20,097 nt of DNA, taken from assembly GCA_043782755.1 (NCBI GenBank), contig JAYWAC010000018.1:1-20097 (forward strand), given 5' to 3'. A program made the translations under genes and the position numbers. The stretch comes from JADJYF01 sp043782755. GTDB taxonomy: Bacteria; Pseudomonadota; Gammaproteobacteria; Ga0077536. Under the pieces are notes generated by a model. It did not search any database, had not been told where the DNA came from, and saw only the letters and a list, made by a program, of their open reading frames with translations. Positions 1 to 7,649 of this stretch are shown piece by piece (the stretch's first letter is position 1; each line of letters begins with the position of its first letter).

Positions 1-17
1 AGTTGAAAGGCGTCGTC

Positions 18-46
18 ATTGTAGCGGCTGGGCCGCCGATGACCAA
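18..46 (-). promoter_or_regulatory. Candidate sigma70 promoter downstream of recJ
   Basis: Read on the minus strand, TTGGTC (41-46) and TACAAT (18-23) are separated by exactly 17 bp. The pair lies just after the recJ stop codon. It would drive a minus-strand gene whose body is outside the window; in many related genomes the gene after recJ is prfB, but nothing here proves that. The -10 matches five of six consensus positions and the -35 matches three to four. No experimental evidence is available. Confidence 0.35.
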
Positions 47-53
47 CCGCACA

Positions 54-1832
54 CTACAGCGCGCAGGCGTAATCGACGACCAGTTGCACAGTTTCGATGC
101 CGCCGTAATCGTTGATGTCGAGCTTGTAGACCGCGCGGATATTGTTGGCCTTGACGAACCACGGTTCGCCGGCCGCACCAAAGGCAATCGCTGCGACCGT
201 GCCCCGCCCGTCACGCGGCGACAGCACCAGCCGTGCGTGCTTGCCGCCCACCACGCGTCGATCTTCGATGTGGAACTGACCTTCGAAACGCGGCTCGGGA
301 AAGCCCTGGCCCCAGGGCGCAATAGCCGCCAGTTCGCGCGCGAGGTTCAAGGAGAACTCACCGACGCCAAGTTCGCCATCGGTGTCGATGCGCCGCTCGC
401 GAGTCTCGGCGTCCAACAGCTCCCCGACCTGCGCGGTGAAGGCCGCAGTAAAGGCCGGCAGCGCATCGCGCGTCAACACCAGACCAGCCGCCATCGCATG
501 ACCACCGAACTTGGACAGCAGTTCAGGATGACGGGCCGCGACGGCATCGAGCACATCGCGAATGTGCAGGCCCGGGATCGAACGCGCCGAGCCTTTGATG
601 GTGTCCTTGTCAGCTGGCGCAAAGGCGATGGTCGGTCGATGAAACCTATCTTTGACCCGCGCTGCGACGATGCCTATCACACCCTGATGCCAATCTTCGT
701 CGAATAGGCAGAAAGCGGCCGGCAGTTCATGGCCAAGCTGGCGCTTGAGTTCCGCCTCGATACTGTCGAAGGCGGTCTCGCGCATCACGTCTTCCAGTTC
801 ACGCCGCTCGCGATTGAGCGCATCAAGCTGATCGGCGATCGCCGCGCAACGATCAGCGTTGTCGCTCAACAGGCATTCGATGCCTAGCGACATATCCGAC
901 AAGCGTCCAGCCGCATTCAGACGTGGACCGACCGCGAAACCGAGATCGCTCGCCGTGAGCCGCGCACGATTGCGCCCACCGACCGCGATCAGCGCACTGA
1001 TACCTGGCTGACATTGGCCCGCACGAATACGCGCCAGGCCCTGCGCCACCAGGCGACGATTGTTCTGATCGAGCGGCACCACGTCGGCCACGGTGCCGAG
1101 TGCAACGAGATCGAGCAGGGTGGCGAGATTCGGTTCGGTAATGCCGCGTGCGCTGAACCAGCCTTGTTCGCGCAGATGGGTGCGCAAGGCCGTCATGACA
1201 TAGAAGATCACACCCACACCCGCTAGCGATTTACTGGGGAACAAATCGTCCGGCAGATTCGGATTGACGATGGCTTCGGCCTGCGGCCGCGACGCGCCCG
1301 GCAGATGATGATCGGTGATCAACACGCGCATCCCGTATTCATTCGCGCGCGCCACACCGGCACTGCTGGAAATGCCGTTGTCGACAGTGATGATGAGCGT
1401 TGGTTGTTGCTGAGCGGCGAGATCGACGATCTCAGGGGTCAAACCATAGCCGTATTCGAAACGATTCGGCACCAGATAACCGACATCGCTGGCACCCATC
1501 GCGCGCAAGGCGCGCAGCGCAAGCGCGGTGCTGGTCGCGCCATCAGCATCGAAATCGCCGATCACAAGAATGCGACCGCCGTCCTTCATCACTGCGGCAA
1601 TCAGACGCACGGCATCCGCGCTGCCGCCCAGCTCGGTGGCGGGCAGCAGACCTTTGAGTGAAGTATCGAGCAGCGCCGGCGAAGTAATGCCGCGCGCGGC
1701 CAAGACGCGACGCGTGACTGCATGCAATTCAGCCGGCAGAAAAGCATCGCCCGGCACCGCGCGTTGCACGATGCGTGGACGCGGCAATAGGCTGGCCGGT
1801 GTCACGCTGCGGTCAGTTCGTGACGCGCTCAT
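54..1832 (-). CDS. recJ: Single-stranded-DNA-specific 5'-3' exonuclease RecJ
   Basis: RecJ degrades single-stranded DNA 5' to 3' in recombination (RecF pathway) and mismatch repair in the cytoplasm. The 592-residue protein has the DHH-family motifs in order: DFDADG at 93-98, DNG at 151-153, DHH at 174-176, PRLNAAGR at 303-310, and the DHHA1 motif GGHA at 443-446, followed by the C-terminal OB-like region. Length is close to E. coli RecJ (577). The open frame extends upstream to 1988 but that extension is Arg-rich, lies inside the neighbouring SEC-C gene and resembles no RecJ N-terminus. I therefore chose the ATG at 1832, which overlaps the upstream gene by 20 bp. A GTG at 1805 is an alternative. 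The overlap suggests translational coupling to the SEC-C gene. Confidence 0.95.
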   Translation of the reverse strand: MSASRTDRSVTPASLLPRPRIVQRAVPGDAFLPAELHAVTRRVLAARGITSPALLDTSLKGLLPATELGGSADAVRLIAAVMKDGGRILVIGDFDADGATSTALALRALRAMGASDVGYLVPNRFEYGYGLTPEIVDLAAQQQPTLIITVDNGISSSAGVARANEYGMRVLITDHHLPGASRPQAEAIVNPNLPDDLFPSKSLAGVGVIFYVMTALRTHLREQGWFSARGITEPNLATLLDLVALGTVADVVPLDQNNRRLVAQGLARIRAGQCQPGISALIAVGGRNRARLTASDLGFAVGPRLNAAGRLSDMSLGIECLLSDNADRCAAIADQLDALNRERRELEDVMRETAFDSIEAELKRQLGHELPAAFCLFDEDWHQGVIGIVAARVKDRFHRPTIAFAPADKDTIKGSARSIPGLHIRDVLDAVAARHPELLSKFGGHAMAAGLVLTRDALPAFTAAFTAQVGELLDAETRERRIDTDGELGVGEFSLNLARELAAIAPWGQGFPEPRFEGQFHIEDRRVVGGKHARLVLSPRDGRGTVAAIAFGAAGEPWFVKANNIRAVYKLDINDYGGIETVQLVVDYACAL

Positions 1833-2520
1833 CGTAACCGCAACACTTCTTGAACTTCTTGCCGCTGCCGCAGGGACACAGGGCGTTGCGCGGCGTCTTC
1901 GGCGCTTCGCGCAGCAACGGCGCGGGCGCCGAGAAATCCACCGCACGCGGGTCAGGCCCGGCGGCGCGTTCGCTACGAAAATGGCCATCGATGGCCTGCA
2001 CCGCCACCATCACCGCGTCAAACGCCGCATCGAGATCCGGGTATTCCTCTTCGATGTCGTCATCCTCGCCCATGCCGAGCACATTGAGTGGCGTGAACCA
2101 TTCCGGCTGTTCTTCCATCAAGGCCGCCCAGGTATCGCGATCGAAAGCGGTGCCCAGCAGAAAGCCGGCACACCATTCCGACACGCCCCACTGCGCGCCG
2201 CGCAGGAATACCGGCACCAGCGCCGGCGTGTCCTTGGTGATTTCTGCGGCGAGGGCGTGATAGTGGCGCGTGATGAGCGCGAGGATACTGGCGGCTTGTG
2301 CCTCATCGGCAAATTTCGGCTTCTTGCGTGCCTCTTCCATGTCCCAGATGCGCGTCAGCCAGAGCGCCGGCACCACCAGTCGCGGCGACATCAAAATCGC
2401 GGTCAGATAGCCATCCAACACGCCGACATCCATGGAGGTCTCTTCAATGGCAGGGTGGGCGAGGAATTCATCGAGCCCATCGAGCTCAGTGTTGGTCAAG
2501 GGTTGGGCGGCTGGCTGCAT
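1813..2520 (-). CDS. UPF0149/YecA-like protein with C-terminal SEC-C zinc motif
   Basis: This 235-residue protein has an all-helical UPF0149 (YgfB/YecA-type) domain at about 10-180, with DVGVLDGYLTA near 31-41 and WCAGFLLG near 116-123. A short linker leads to a C-terminal SEC-C motif at 215-228, CPCGSGKKFKKCCG, where C215, C217, C226 and C227 probably bind zinc. The same motif ends SecA and recruits ribosome or SecB partners there. The layout and length match E. coli YecA (221 aa). Molecular function is not established from sequence. It lies between the RpfE-type gene and recJ on the same strand and overlaps the recJ start by 20 bp. The start ATG has only a weak ribosome-binding site. Confidence 0.88.
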   Translation of the reverse strand: MQPAAQPLTNTELDGLDEFLAHPAIEETSMDVGVLDGYLTAILMSPRLVVPALWLTRIWDMEEARKKPKFADEAQAASILALITRHYHALAAEITKDTPALVPVFLRGAQWGVSEWCAGFLLGTAFDRDTWAALMEEQPEWFTPLNVLGMGEDDDIEEEYPDLDAAFDAVMVAVQAIDGHFRSERAAGPDPRAVDFSAPAPLLREAPKTPRNALCPCGSGKKFKKCCGYDERVTN

Positions 2521-2570
2521 GGCGTGGAACTCGAATCAGCGAAAAGTGAACGCAACCGCCGCAGCAATTG

Positions 2571-2605
2571 CAAATGAAATACGGCGATGGTGCCGCGCAT
2601 CGCCG
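2571..2605 (-). terminator. Candidate hairpin terminator after the RpfE-type gene
   Basis: A perfect 8-bp stem (2582-2589 with 2598-2605) and 8-base loop lie 34 bp past the stop codon of the minus-strand RpfE-type gene. On the minus strand the stem is followed by TATTTCATTTG, a moderately T-rich tract. This fits a weak intrinsic terminator, so the SEC-C gene and recJ may have their own transcription start. Confidence 0.4.
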
Positions 2606-2638
2606 CTAGTGTGCGCCACGGATGAAGGTCTGTCCCGC

Positions 2639-3640
2639 TCACTGCGTGTCTTCATCGCGCGCACGCCGCAAGCCATCGAGAAACACGCCTGCCCGTCGCC
2701 ACAAGCGCCAGCGCGCGGCGCGCGTCATGAGCAGTTCGCCGTGCTGATCGTGGATGACCAGGCTCGCGAGCCGGCCACTCGCCAACGCGGCGCAAGCCGG
2801 CGTCAGCACCTCGCGTGCGAAACGCGTGATATCGAAATCACCGGGCTCGACGTGATCGACCAGCAGCGCGTCACCCGTCACCGCACGCAACACCTCGGTG
2901 AACTCACGCTTGTCAGCATGGTGGGCGATACCCGCATGACGCGCACACGCCGCGAGCAGTGCATCGTCACCCAACACCGCGCCGCGCGACCCGACTTTCA
3001 GTAGCGGCGCCGTGCCACCACCCCAGAACCACACGCTGTTGATCGGCGCACGGCCCTCGGCGACGCGCGCCAGATTGGTCGGCGCCTCATAGAGCACCAT
3101 CTGCGCCTCGGTCATGAGACGGTTCAAAGCGCCGGCACGACGCAGCGCGCTAAGACTGTCTTCCACCGCGTGACCACGCAGACTGCGCGGTGAGGCCAAG
3201 GCCAGCGAGACGGGCGCCGCCATGCGCACATACCAACGCGTCGGCGCGGCGGCACGTTCGAAATGGAGTTCACTGTCGGCAAAGCCAGCGTTCAAATGGG
3301 CCAGCAATGCGTCGCTTTCATCGGCGTCGAGAGCCACGCTCTCAGCGTCGAACATGATCACCCGCGTCGGGTCAGCGCGCAGATGTACCGGGTCGGCACG
3401 CAACCAATGAGCAGGTACGAAGTCGGCACCGAAATCATGACAGGCACTCACACTCGCCACGCCTTCATGGGCCTCGTGGCCAAACCAGGCCAGCATTGCC
3501 GCATCGACATCGGCATACCGCGCGGGCAGCAGCTCGGCACGCGCCAGCAGGCGCGCGACGCGCATCGCTGTGGGCTCGCTCGTGATGTTCAGCAAATGGT
3601 CGAGCAGATAAGGGGCGAGAACGTCGAGACGCGCACTCAT
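2639..3640 (-). CDS. RpfE-type / cofactor-independent phosphoglycerate mutase-like conserved protein
   Basis: The 333-residue protein belongs to the family often annotated as regulatory protein RpfE or 2,3-bisphosphoglycerate-independent phosphoglycerate mutase-like (COG4255, from memory). The clearest signature is INSVWFWGGG at residues 200-209, preceded by a region that includes SLSALRRAGALNRLMTEAQMVL. In Xanthomonas, rpfE lies next to recJ in the rpf cluster, and the neighbourhood here (thrC upstream, recJ downstream) agrees. True mutase activity is doubtful: I do not see the metal-binding motifs of authentic GpmI. No rpfF/C/G homologues occur in the window, so a role in diffusible-signal signalling cannot be inferred. 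Start ATG at 3640 is the longest frame; no strong ribosome-binding site is visible. Confidence 0.8.
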   Translation of the reverse strand: MSARLDVLAPYLLDHLLNITSEPTAMRVARLLARAELLPARYADVDAAMLAWFGHEAHEGVASVSACHDFGADFVPAHWLRADPVHLRADPTRVIMFDAESVALDADESDALLAHLNAGFADSELHFERAAAPTRWYVRMAAPVSLALASPRSLRGHAVEDSLSALRRAGALNRLMTEAQMVLYEAPTNLARVAEGRAPINSVWFWGGGTAPLLKVGSRGAVLGDDALLAACARHAGIAHHADKREFTEVLRAVTGDALLVDHVEPGDFDITRFAREVLTPACAALASGRLASLVIHDQHGELLMTRAARWRLWRRAGVFLDGLRRARDEDTQ

Positions 3641-3651
3641 GATTACAAGGG

Positions 3652-3682
3652 CATCACGTATGCGTAAGGCGCATGCGTGATG
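3652..3682 (-). repeat. 13-bp stem inverted repeat in the thrC to RpfE-type gene gap
   Basis: The arms 3652-3664 and 3670-3682 pair over 13 bp with one mismatch (a possible G:T wobble in RNA) around a 5-base loop. It lies 12 bp upstream of the RpfE-type start codon and about 40 bp after the thrC stop. No T-run follows on the minus strand, so it is a poor intrinsic terminator. It could be a processing site, a 5'-UTR structure or an operator. Confidence 0.5.
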
Positions 3683-3695
3683 TAAGGATGGATAG

Positions 3696-3711
3696 GCCTC
3701 GGCCCTGAGGC
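3696..3711 (-). repeat. Small GC-rich hairpin just after thrC
   Basis: A 5-bp stem, GCCTC with GAGGC, around a 6-base loop begins 12 bp after the thrC stop on the minus strand. It is short and lacks a following T-run. With the larger hairpin at 3652-3682 it might slow or end transcription leaving the threonine operon, but this is weak. Confidence 0.25.
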
Positions 3712-3723
3712 GGGCACGCTGGC

Positions 3724-4848
3724 CTACAGATGGTCGAGGATGGCGCGCTTGACCGCGTCACTCTCAGCCGGGATCTCGATCACACCGCCAGCGCTCTGCT
3801 TGATGGCGGTATCGGGATCCTTCAAACCGTGGCCGGTCAGGGTGCAGGTCACGATGCTGTCTTCCTTGATGCGACCCGACTCGATGTCGCGCAGTGCGCC
3901 ACCAAGCGCAATGGCCGAGGCCGGCTCACAGAAGATGCCTTCCTGCTCAGCGAGCTCGCGCTGAATCTTCAGGATTTCTTCGTCCGTCATGCTCTTGAAT
4001 TCACCGCCCGACTCGCGTGCCGCCGCCCAGGCCAGGTCCCAGGATTGTGGATTGCCGATGCGGATCGCGGTGGCGATGGTCTCGGGCAGTTCTATGGGAT
4101 GACCGGCGATAAAAGGTGCGGAACCCGCCGCCTGATAGCCGAGCATCACCGGGCGAGTATCAGTCACGGCCGGTCGTTCGAACTTGCAAGTGTCGTCGCA
4201 CCAGGCGCAGGCCGCAGTCGCTGGTTTGACACCTGCGTATTCCGAGAAGCCTGTCCAGTAGGCGCTGATATTGCCGGCATTGCCGACCGGAATGCAGTGA
4301 TAATCAGGCGCACGACCCAGTGCGTCGACGATTTCAAACGCGGCGGTCTTCTGGCCCTGCAGGCGATAGGGATTGATCGAGTTGACGATGGTCACCGGCG
4401 CGACATCGGCCATCTCTTTCACGATGCGCATGCCGTCATCGAAGTTGCCCTTGATCTGAATGACCACCGAGCCTTGGATCATGGCTTGCGCCAACTTGCC
4501 GAGTGCAATCTTGCCTTCCGGGATCAACACGAAGCAACGGATGCCGGCACGCGCCGCATAGGCCGCAGCCGAGGCCGAGGTATTGCCGGTCGAGGCACAG
4601 ATAATAGCCTGCGCGCCGTCGTTGACGGCCTGGGTGACGGCCATGGTCATGCCACGGTCCTTGAACGAACCGGTGGGGTTGAGCCCTTCGAACTTGAGGT
4701 AAATCTCGCAGCCACGACCGCGCTTGCGCGACATGTTCTCAAGCTTGATGAGTGGCGTGTCGCCCTCGCAGAGGCTCACGATGCGCGTGTCCTTGGTGAC
4801 CGGCAAGCGGTCGCGATAGCGTTCGATGAGACCAGCGTAACGCGGCAT
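3724..4848 (-). CDS. thrC: Threonine synthase
   Basis: ThrC is a cytoplasmic PLP enzyme converting O-phospho-L-homoserine to L-threonine, the last step of threonine synthesis. The PLP lysine is K63 in GSFKDRG, STGNTSASAAAYAA follows at about 87-100, and the phosphate loop GNAGN is at 189-193. It is of the compact class found in many proteobacteria, not the longer E. coli type. An unusual segment around residues 208-232 carries C214, C217 and C221 where I expect a short linker before MLGYQAAGSAPF. The start is ATG 4848 or GTG 4851, both behind a strong GGAGG. ATG overlaps the hom stop codon by one base (TGATG), indicating coupling with hom. Confidence 0.96.
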   Translation of the reverse strand: MPRYAGLIERYRDRLPVTKDTRIVSLCEGDTPLIKLENMSRKRGRGCEIYLKFEGLNPTGSFKDRGMTMAVTQAVNDGAQAIICASTGNTSASAAAYAARAGIRCFVLIPEGKIALGKLAQAMIQGSVVIQIKGNFDDGMRIVKEMADVAPVTIVNSINPYRLQGQKTAAFEIVDALGRAPDYHCIPVGNAGNISAYWTGFSEYAGVKPATAACAWCDDTCKFERPAVTDTRPVMLGYQAAGSAPFIAGHPIELPETIATAIRIGNPQSWDLAWAAARESGGEFKSMTDEEILKIQRELAEQEGIFCEPASAIALGGALRDIESGRIKEDSIVTCTLTGHGLKDPDTAIKQSAGGVIEIPAESDAVKRAILDHL

Positions 4849-6179
4849 CACGCGAATTCCTCCATGCGGATGCGAGTGAGTTTGGCGCCGATGCCGGGCA
4901 GGCGCGCGATGCGCTCGACGGCGGCATTCATAGCCGCCTCACCGACGCGGTGGGTGAGAATGATAATGGGCACGGTGGCATCGCCGTCGGCCGCCTCGGG
5001 CTGACGGATAGCCTCGATGCTGATGCGCAAATCGGCCAGGATACGGGTGATGTCGGCCAACACACCAGGCTGGTCAACCGCTGACAAACGCAGGTAATAA
5101 GCGCTCTCGATGTCGGCCATCGGCAAGATCGGCGCTTGCGAAAGACTATCGGCGCGGAAGGCCAGATGGGGCACGCGGTTGTTGGGGTCAACAGTCAGCG
5201 CGCGCACCACGTCGACGATATCCGCCACCACCGAGGAGGCGGTGGGTTCGGCACCGGCGCCGGCGCCCGACAGCAGCATGGGGCCGACCGCATCGCCACG
5301 AATCAGAATGCCGTTCATGACGCCATTGACGTGGGCCAGCATCACACGGCGCGGCACCAGGGTCGGATGCACCCGCAGTTCTATACCCTGCAGGGCACGC
5401 TTGGCGAAGGCCAGATGCTTGATGCGGTAACCCAAGGCCTCGGCGTAACGCACATCGTCAAGCGTGATATCGCGAATGCCCTCGATGTGAATTTTACCAA
5501 ACTGCAATGGGATGCCGAAGGCGATCGAGGCCAGGATAGTGAGCTTGTGAGCAGCGTCAACGCCGTCGATATCAAAGGACGGATCGGCCTCGGCGTAACC
5601 CAGCGCCTGCGCTTCAGCCAACACCTCGGCGAAGTCCGCCGCACGCTCGCTCATAGCCGTCAGCATGTAATTGCAGGTGCCGTTGATGATACCGGCGAGC
5701 CATTCAACGGTGTTGCCAGACAGCGCTTCGCGTAAAGTCTTGATGATCGGAATGCCGCCAGCGACGGCCGCTTCGAACGCGACCGTCAGCCCTTGCGCTT
5801 GAGCGCGGGCGAATACTTCATTGCCATGTAAGGCGATCAGCGCCTTGTTGGCGGTGACCACATCCTTACCGTTATCGAGCGCGCGCATTACCAGTTCGCG
5901 CGCCGGATCGGTGCCACCGATCAATTCGACCACGATCTCGATATTGGGGTCGTCGACGACGGCGAAAGGATCGGTGGTGAGACGAATGCCGCTGGTGTCT
6001 ATCGGGCGTTGCTTGTCGAGATCGCGCGCACTCGCCGCGACCACTTCGATATTGCGCCCGGCACGCCGCGCGATCTCATCGCGGTTGCGCGCCAAGACAT
6101 TGAGCGTGCCGCAGCCGACCGTACCGAGACCCAGCACGCCGATCTTGACCGGCGACAATTGCACACGACGTCGCGCCAT
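4848..6179 (-). CDS. hom: Homoserine dehydrogenase with C-terminal ACT domain
   Basis: The enzyme reduces aspartate-4-semialdehyde to homoserine with NAD(P)H, the branch point to threonine and methionine. The 443-residue protein is monofunctional, with no aspartokinase domain. Rossmann motif GLGTVG is at 17-22, NKA at 111-113, GIINGTCNYML at about 163-173 and the catalytic DGVDAAHK at 205-212. An ACT domain begins near residue 360 (YYLRLSAVDQPGVLADIT) and is the likely site of threonine feedback control. ATG 6179 has a GGAGG about 7 bases upstream and lies 3 bp after the alaC stop. It is the central gene of the alaC-hom-thrC operon. Confidence 0.96.
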   Translation of the reverse strand: MARRRVQLSPVKIGVLGLGTVGCGTLNVLARNRDEIARRAGRNIEVVAASARDLDKQRPIDTSGIRLTTDPFAVVDDPNIEIVVELIGGTDPARELVMRALDNGKDVVTANKALIALHGNEVFARAQAQGLTVAFEAAVAGGIPIIKTLREALSGNTVEWLAGIINGTCNYMLTAMSERAADFAEVLAEAQALGYAEADPSFDIDGVDAAHKLTILASIAFGIPLQFGKIHIEGIRDITLDDVRYAEALGYRIKHLAFAKRALQGIELRVHPTLVPRRVMLAHVNGVMNGILIRGDAVGPMLLSGAGAGAEPTASSVVADIVDVVRALTVDPNNRVPHLAFRADSLSQAPILPMADIESAYYLRLSAVDQPGVLADITRILADLRISIEAIRQPEAADGDATVPIIILTHRVGEAAMNAAVERIARLPGIGAKLTRIRMEEFA

Positions 6180-6182
6180 CGT

Positions 6183-7376
6183 TCAGCCTCCCACGCCGGC
6201 GCCATTGCGCAGCATGTCCTTGATACCCCGGATCGCCTGGCGTGAGCGATGGGCGTTTTCGATCAGGGCGAAGCGCACATGGTCGTCACCGTATTCACCG
6301 AAGCCGATACCCGGCGAGACCGCGACCTTGGCTTCTGCCAACAACAGTTTGGAAAATTCCAGCGAACCCATGGCGCGCCATGGCGCGGGGATGCGCGCCC
6401 ATACGAACATCGTGCCGCGCGGCTTCTCCACTTCCCAGCCGACTGATTGCAGGCCTTCCCACAGCACATCGCGGCGCATTTGATACATGTCGCGAATCTC
6501 AGCCACGCAGTCCTGCGGTCCTTCCAAGGCGGCGATCGCGGCGACCTGGATGGGCGTGAACATGCCGTAGTCGAGATAAGACTTGAGCCGTGCCAGCGCG
6601 TAGACCAGATCGGGATTGCCGACCATGAAACCAATGCGCCAGCCCGGCATGTTGTAGGACTTCGACAGCGTGAAGAATTCCACGCAGAAATCCTTGGCGC
6701 CCGCTACCTGCATGATGGACGGCGCCTGGTAGCCGTCGAACACCAGATCGGCATAGGCCAGATCGTGCACCACATAAATATTGTGCTCGCGCGCGACCGC
6801 CACCACACGTTCAAAGAACTCGAGGTCAACGCACTGCGCGGTGGGATTGCTCGGGAAATTGAGCAACAGCATCTTGGGCTTGGGCCAGGAATTCTTGATC
6901 GCGCTGTCGAGTTCTTGGAAGAAGTCGATACCGGGGCCTATCGGCACGTGACGGATGTCGGCGCCCGCGATCACGAAGCCGTAAGGATGGATCGGATAGG
7001 CCGGGTTCGGCACCAGCACCGCGTCACCGCGATCAACGGTCGCCATGGCGAGATGGGCGAGGCCTTCCTTGGAACCGATGGTGACTATCGCTTCCTTGTC
7101 GGGATCGAGATCGACGTCGTAGCGGGTCTTGTACCAGTTGCAGATGGCGAGGCGCAGGCGCGGAATCCCACGCGATACCGAGTAGCGATGGGTATCGTCG
7201 CGCTGCGCGGCCTCGATCATCTTGTCGACGATGTGTTTGGGCGTCGGTTGATCGGGGTTGCCCATGCTGAAATCGATGATGTCTTCACCGCGGCGCCGCG
7301 CCGCCATCTTCAGATCCCCCACCACGTTGAAGACGTAGGGCGGCAAACGATCGATACGGGAAAATCCAGTGCTCAC
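6183..7376 (-). CDS. alaC: Alanine aminotransferase AlaC (glutamate-pyruvate transaminase)
   Basis: This fold-type I PLP aminotransferase aligns nearly end to end with E. coli AlaC (YfdZ), which makes alanine from pyruvate and glutamate. The N-terminal signature FSRIDRLPPYVFN is followed by GEDIIDFSMGNPD and IGSKEGLAHL. N177 lies in NFPSNPTAQC and the PLP lysine is K239 in SKSYNMPGWRIGF. VRFALIEN carries the carboxylate-binding arginine. I chose GTG 7376 because family similarity begins just after it and because a candidate promoter would start transcripts near 7412. The longer TTG start at 7409 would leave almost no leader. Position at the head of hom-thrC suggests shared expression for aspartate/pyruvate-family amino acids; some genomes annotate this gene as a threonine-operon transaminase. 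Confidence 0.93.
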   Translation of the reverse strand: MSTGFSRIDRLPPYVFNVVGDLKMAARRRGEDIIDFSMGNPDQPTPKHIVDKMIEAAQRDDTHRYSVSRGIPRLRLAICNWYKTRYDVDLDPDKEAIVTIGSKEGLAHLAMATVDRGDAVLVPNPAYPIHPYGFVIAGADIRHVPIGPGIDFFQELDSAIKNSWPKPKMLLLNFPSNPTAQCVDLEFFERVVAVAREHNIYVVHDLAYADLVFDGYQAPSIMQVAGAKDFCVEFFTLSKSYNMPGWRIGFMVGNPDLVYALARLKSYLDYGMFTPIQVAAIAALEGPQDCVAEIRDMYQMRRDVLWEGLQSVGWEVEKPRGTMFVWARIPAPWRAMGSLEFSKLLLAEAKVAVSPGIGFGEYGDDHVRFALIENAHRSRQAIRGIKDMLRNGAGVGG

Positions 7377-7418
7377 GGCGGTGTTCGCTGACAGGCGGTG
7401 GGATATCAAGAGCCGGCA

Positions 7419-7447
7419 AAGCTAGCCGCTTGAACCGGCAGTGTCAA
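7419..7447 (-). promoter_or_regulatory. Candidate promoter of the alaC-hom-thrC operon
   Basis: On the minus strand a perfect -35 TTGACA (7442-7447) is followed after exactly 17 bp by TAGCTT (7419-7424), which matches three of six -10 positions including the key T, A and final T. Transcription would start near 7412, leaving about 35 bases before the GTG at 7376. I see no leader peptide with runs of Thr or Ile codons, so attenuation of the E. coli type is not supported. Confidence 0.45.
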
Positions 7448-7649
7448 ACGGATTACACCGCCAACGCACGAGGAAGTGTGGAAGAGTCCACGTAAGCGCG
7501 ACTGATGGGCTGCGCCGCATGGCAGGCTTGCGCTAGGATGAGGCCGTTAGCTAGCCCGCCCATTGTGCGTCCAGGAGTTCGCCCACGGCGATGGAATTGC
7601 CCCGCCCCGCCCATCGTTGCGGCCCGCAGCATCGCCAGGGCCATCCTGC

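Noticed and set aside
1833..1988. 52-residue N-terminal extension of RecJ
   Set aside because: Very Arg/Cys-rich, lies inside the SEC-C coding region and is absent from RecJ homologues.
1528..2577. A 349-codon plus-strand open frame over recJ and the SEC-C gene
   Set aside because: Antisense shadow: low-complexity His/Arg-rich translation with no family motif, spanning the boundary of two real genes.
4186..4209. Possible radical-SAM or iron-sulfur motif in ThrC
   Set aside because: Spacing is Cx2Cx3C, not the radical-SAM Cx3Cx2C, and the rest of the protein is a standard PLP fold. Kept only as an unusual insertion.
3730..5004. A 424-codon plus-strand open frame opposite thrC and hom
   Set aside because: It is antisense to strongly recognised genes, its translation resembles no protein family, and long antisense frames are expected in GC-rich coding DNA.
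7377..7649. Threonine-attenuator leader peptide or riboswitch upstream of alaC
   Set aside because: No short frame with Thr/Ile-rich codons and no terminator/antiterminator pair is visible between the promoter and the start codon.
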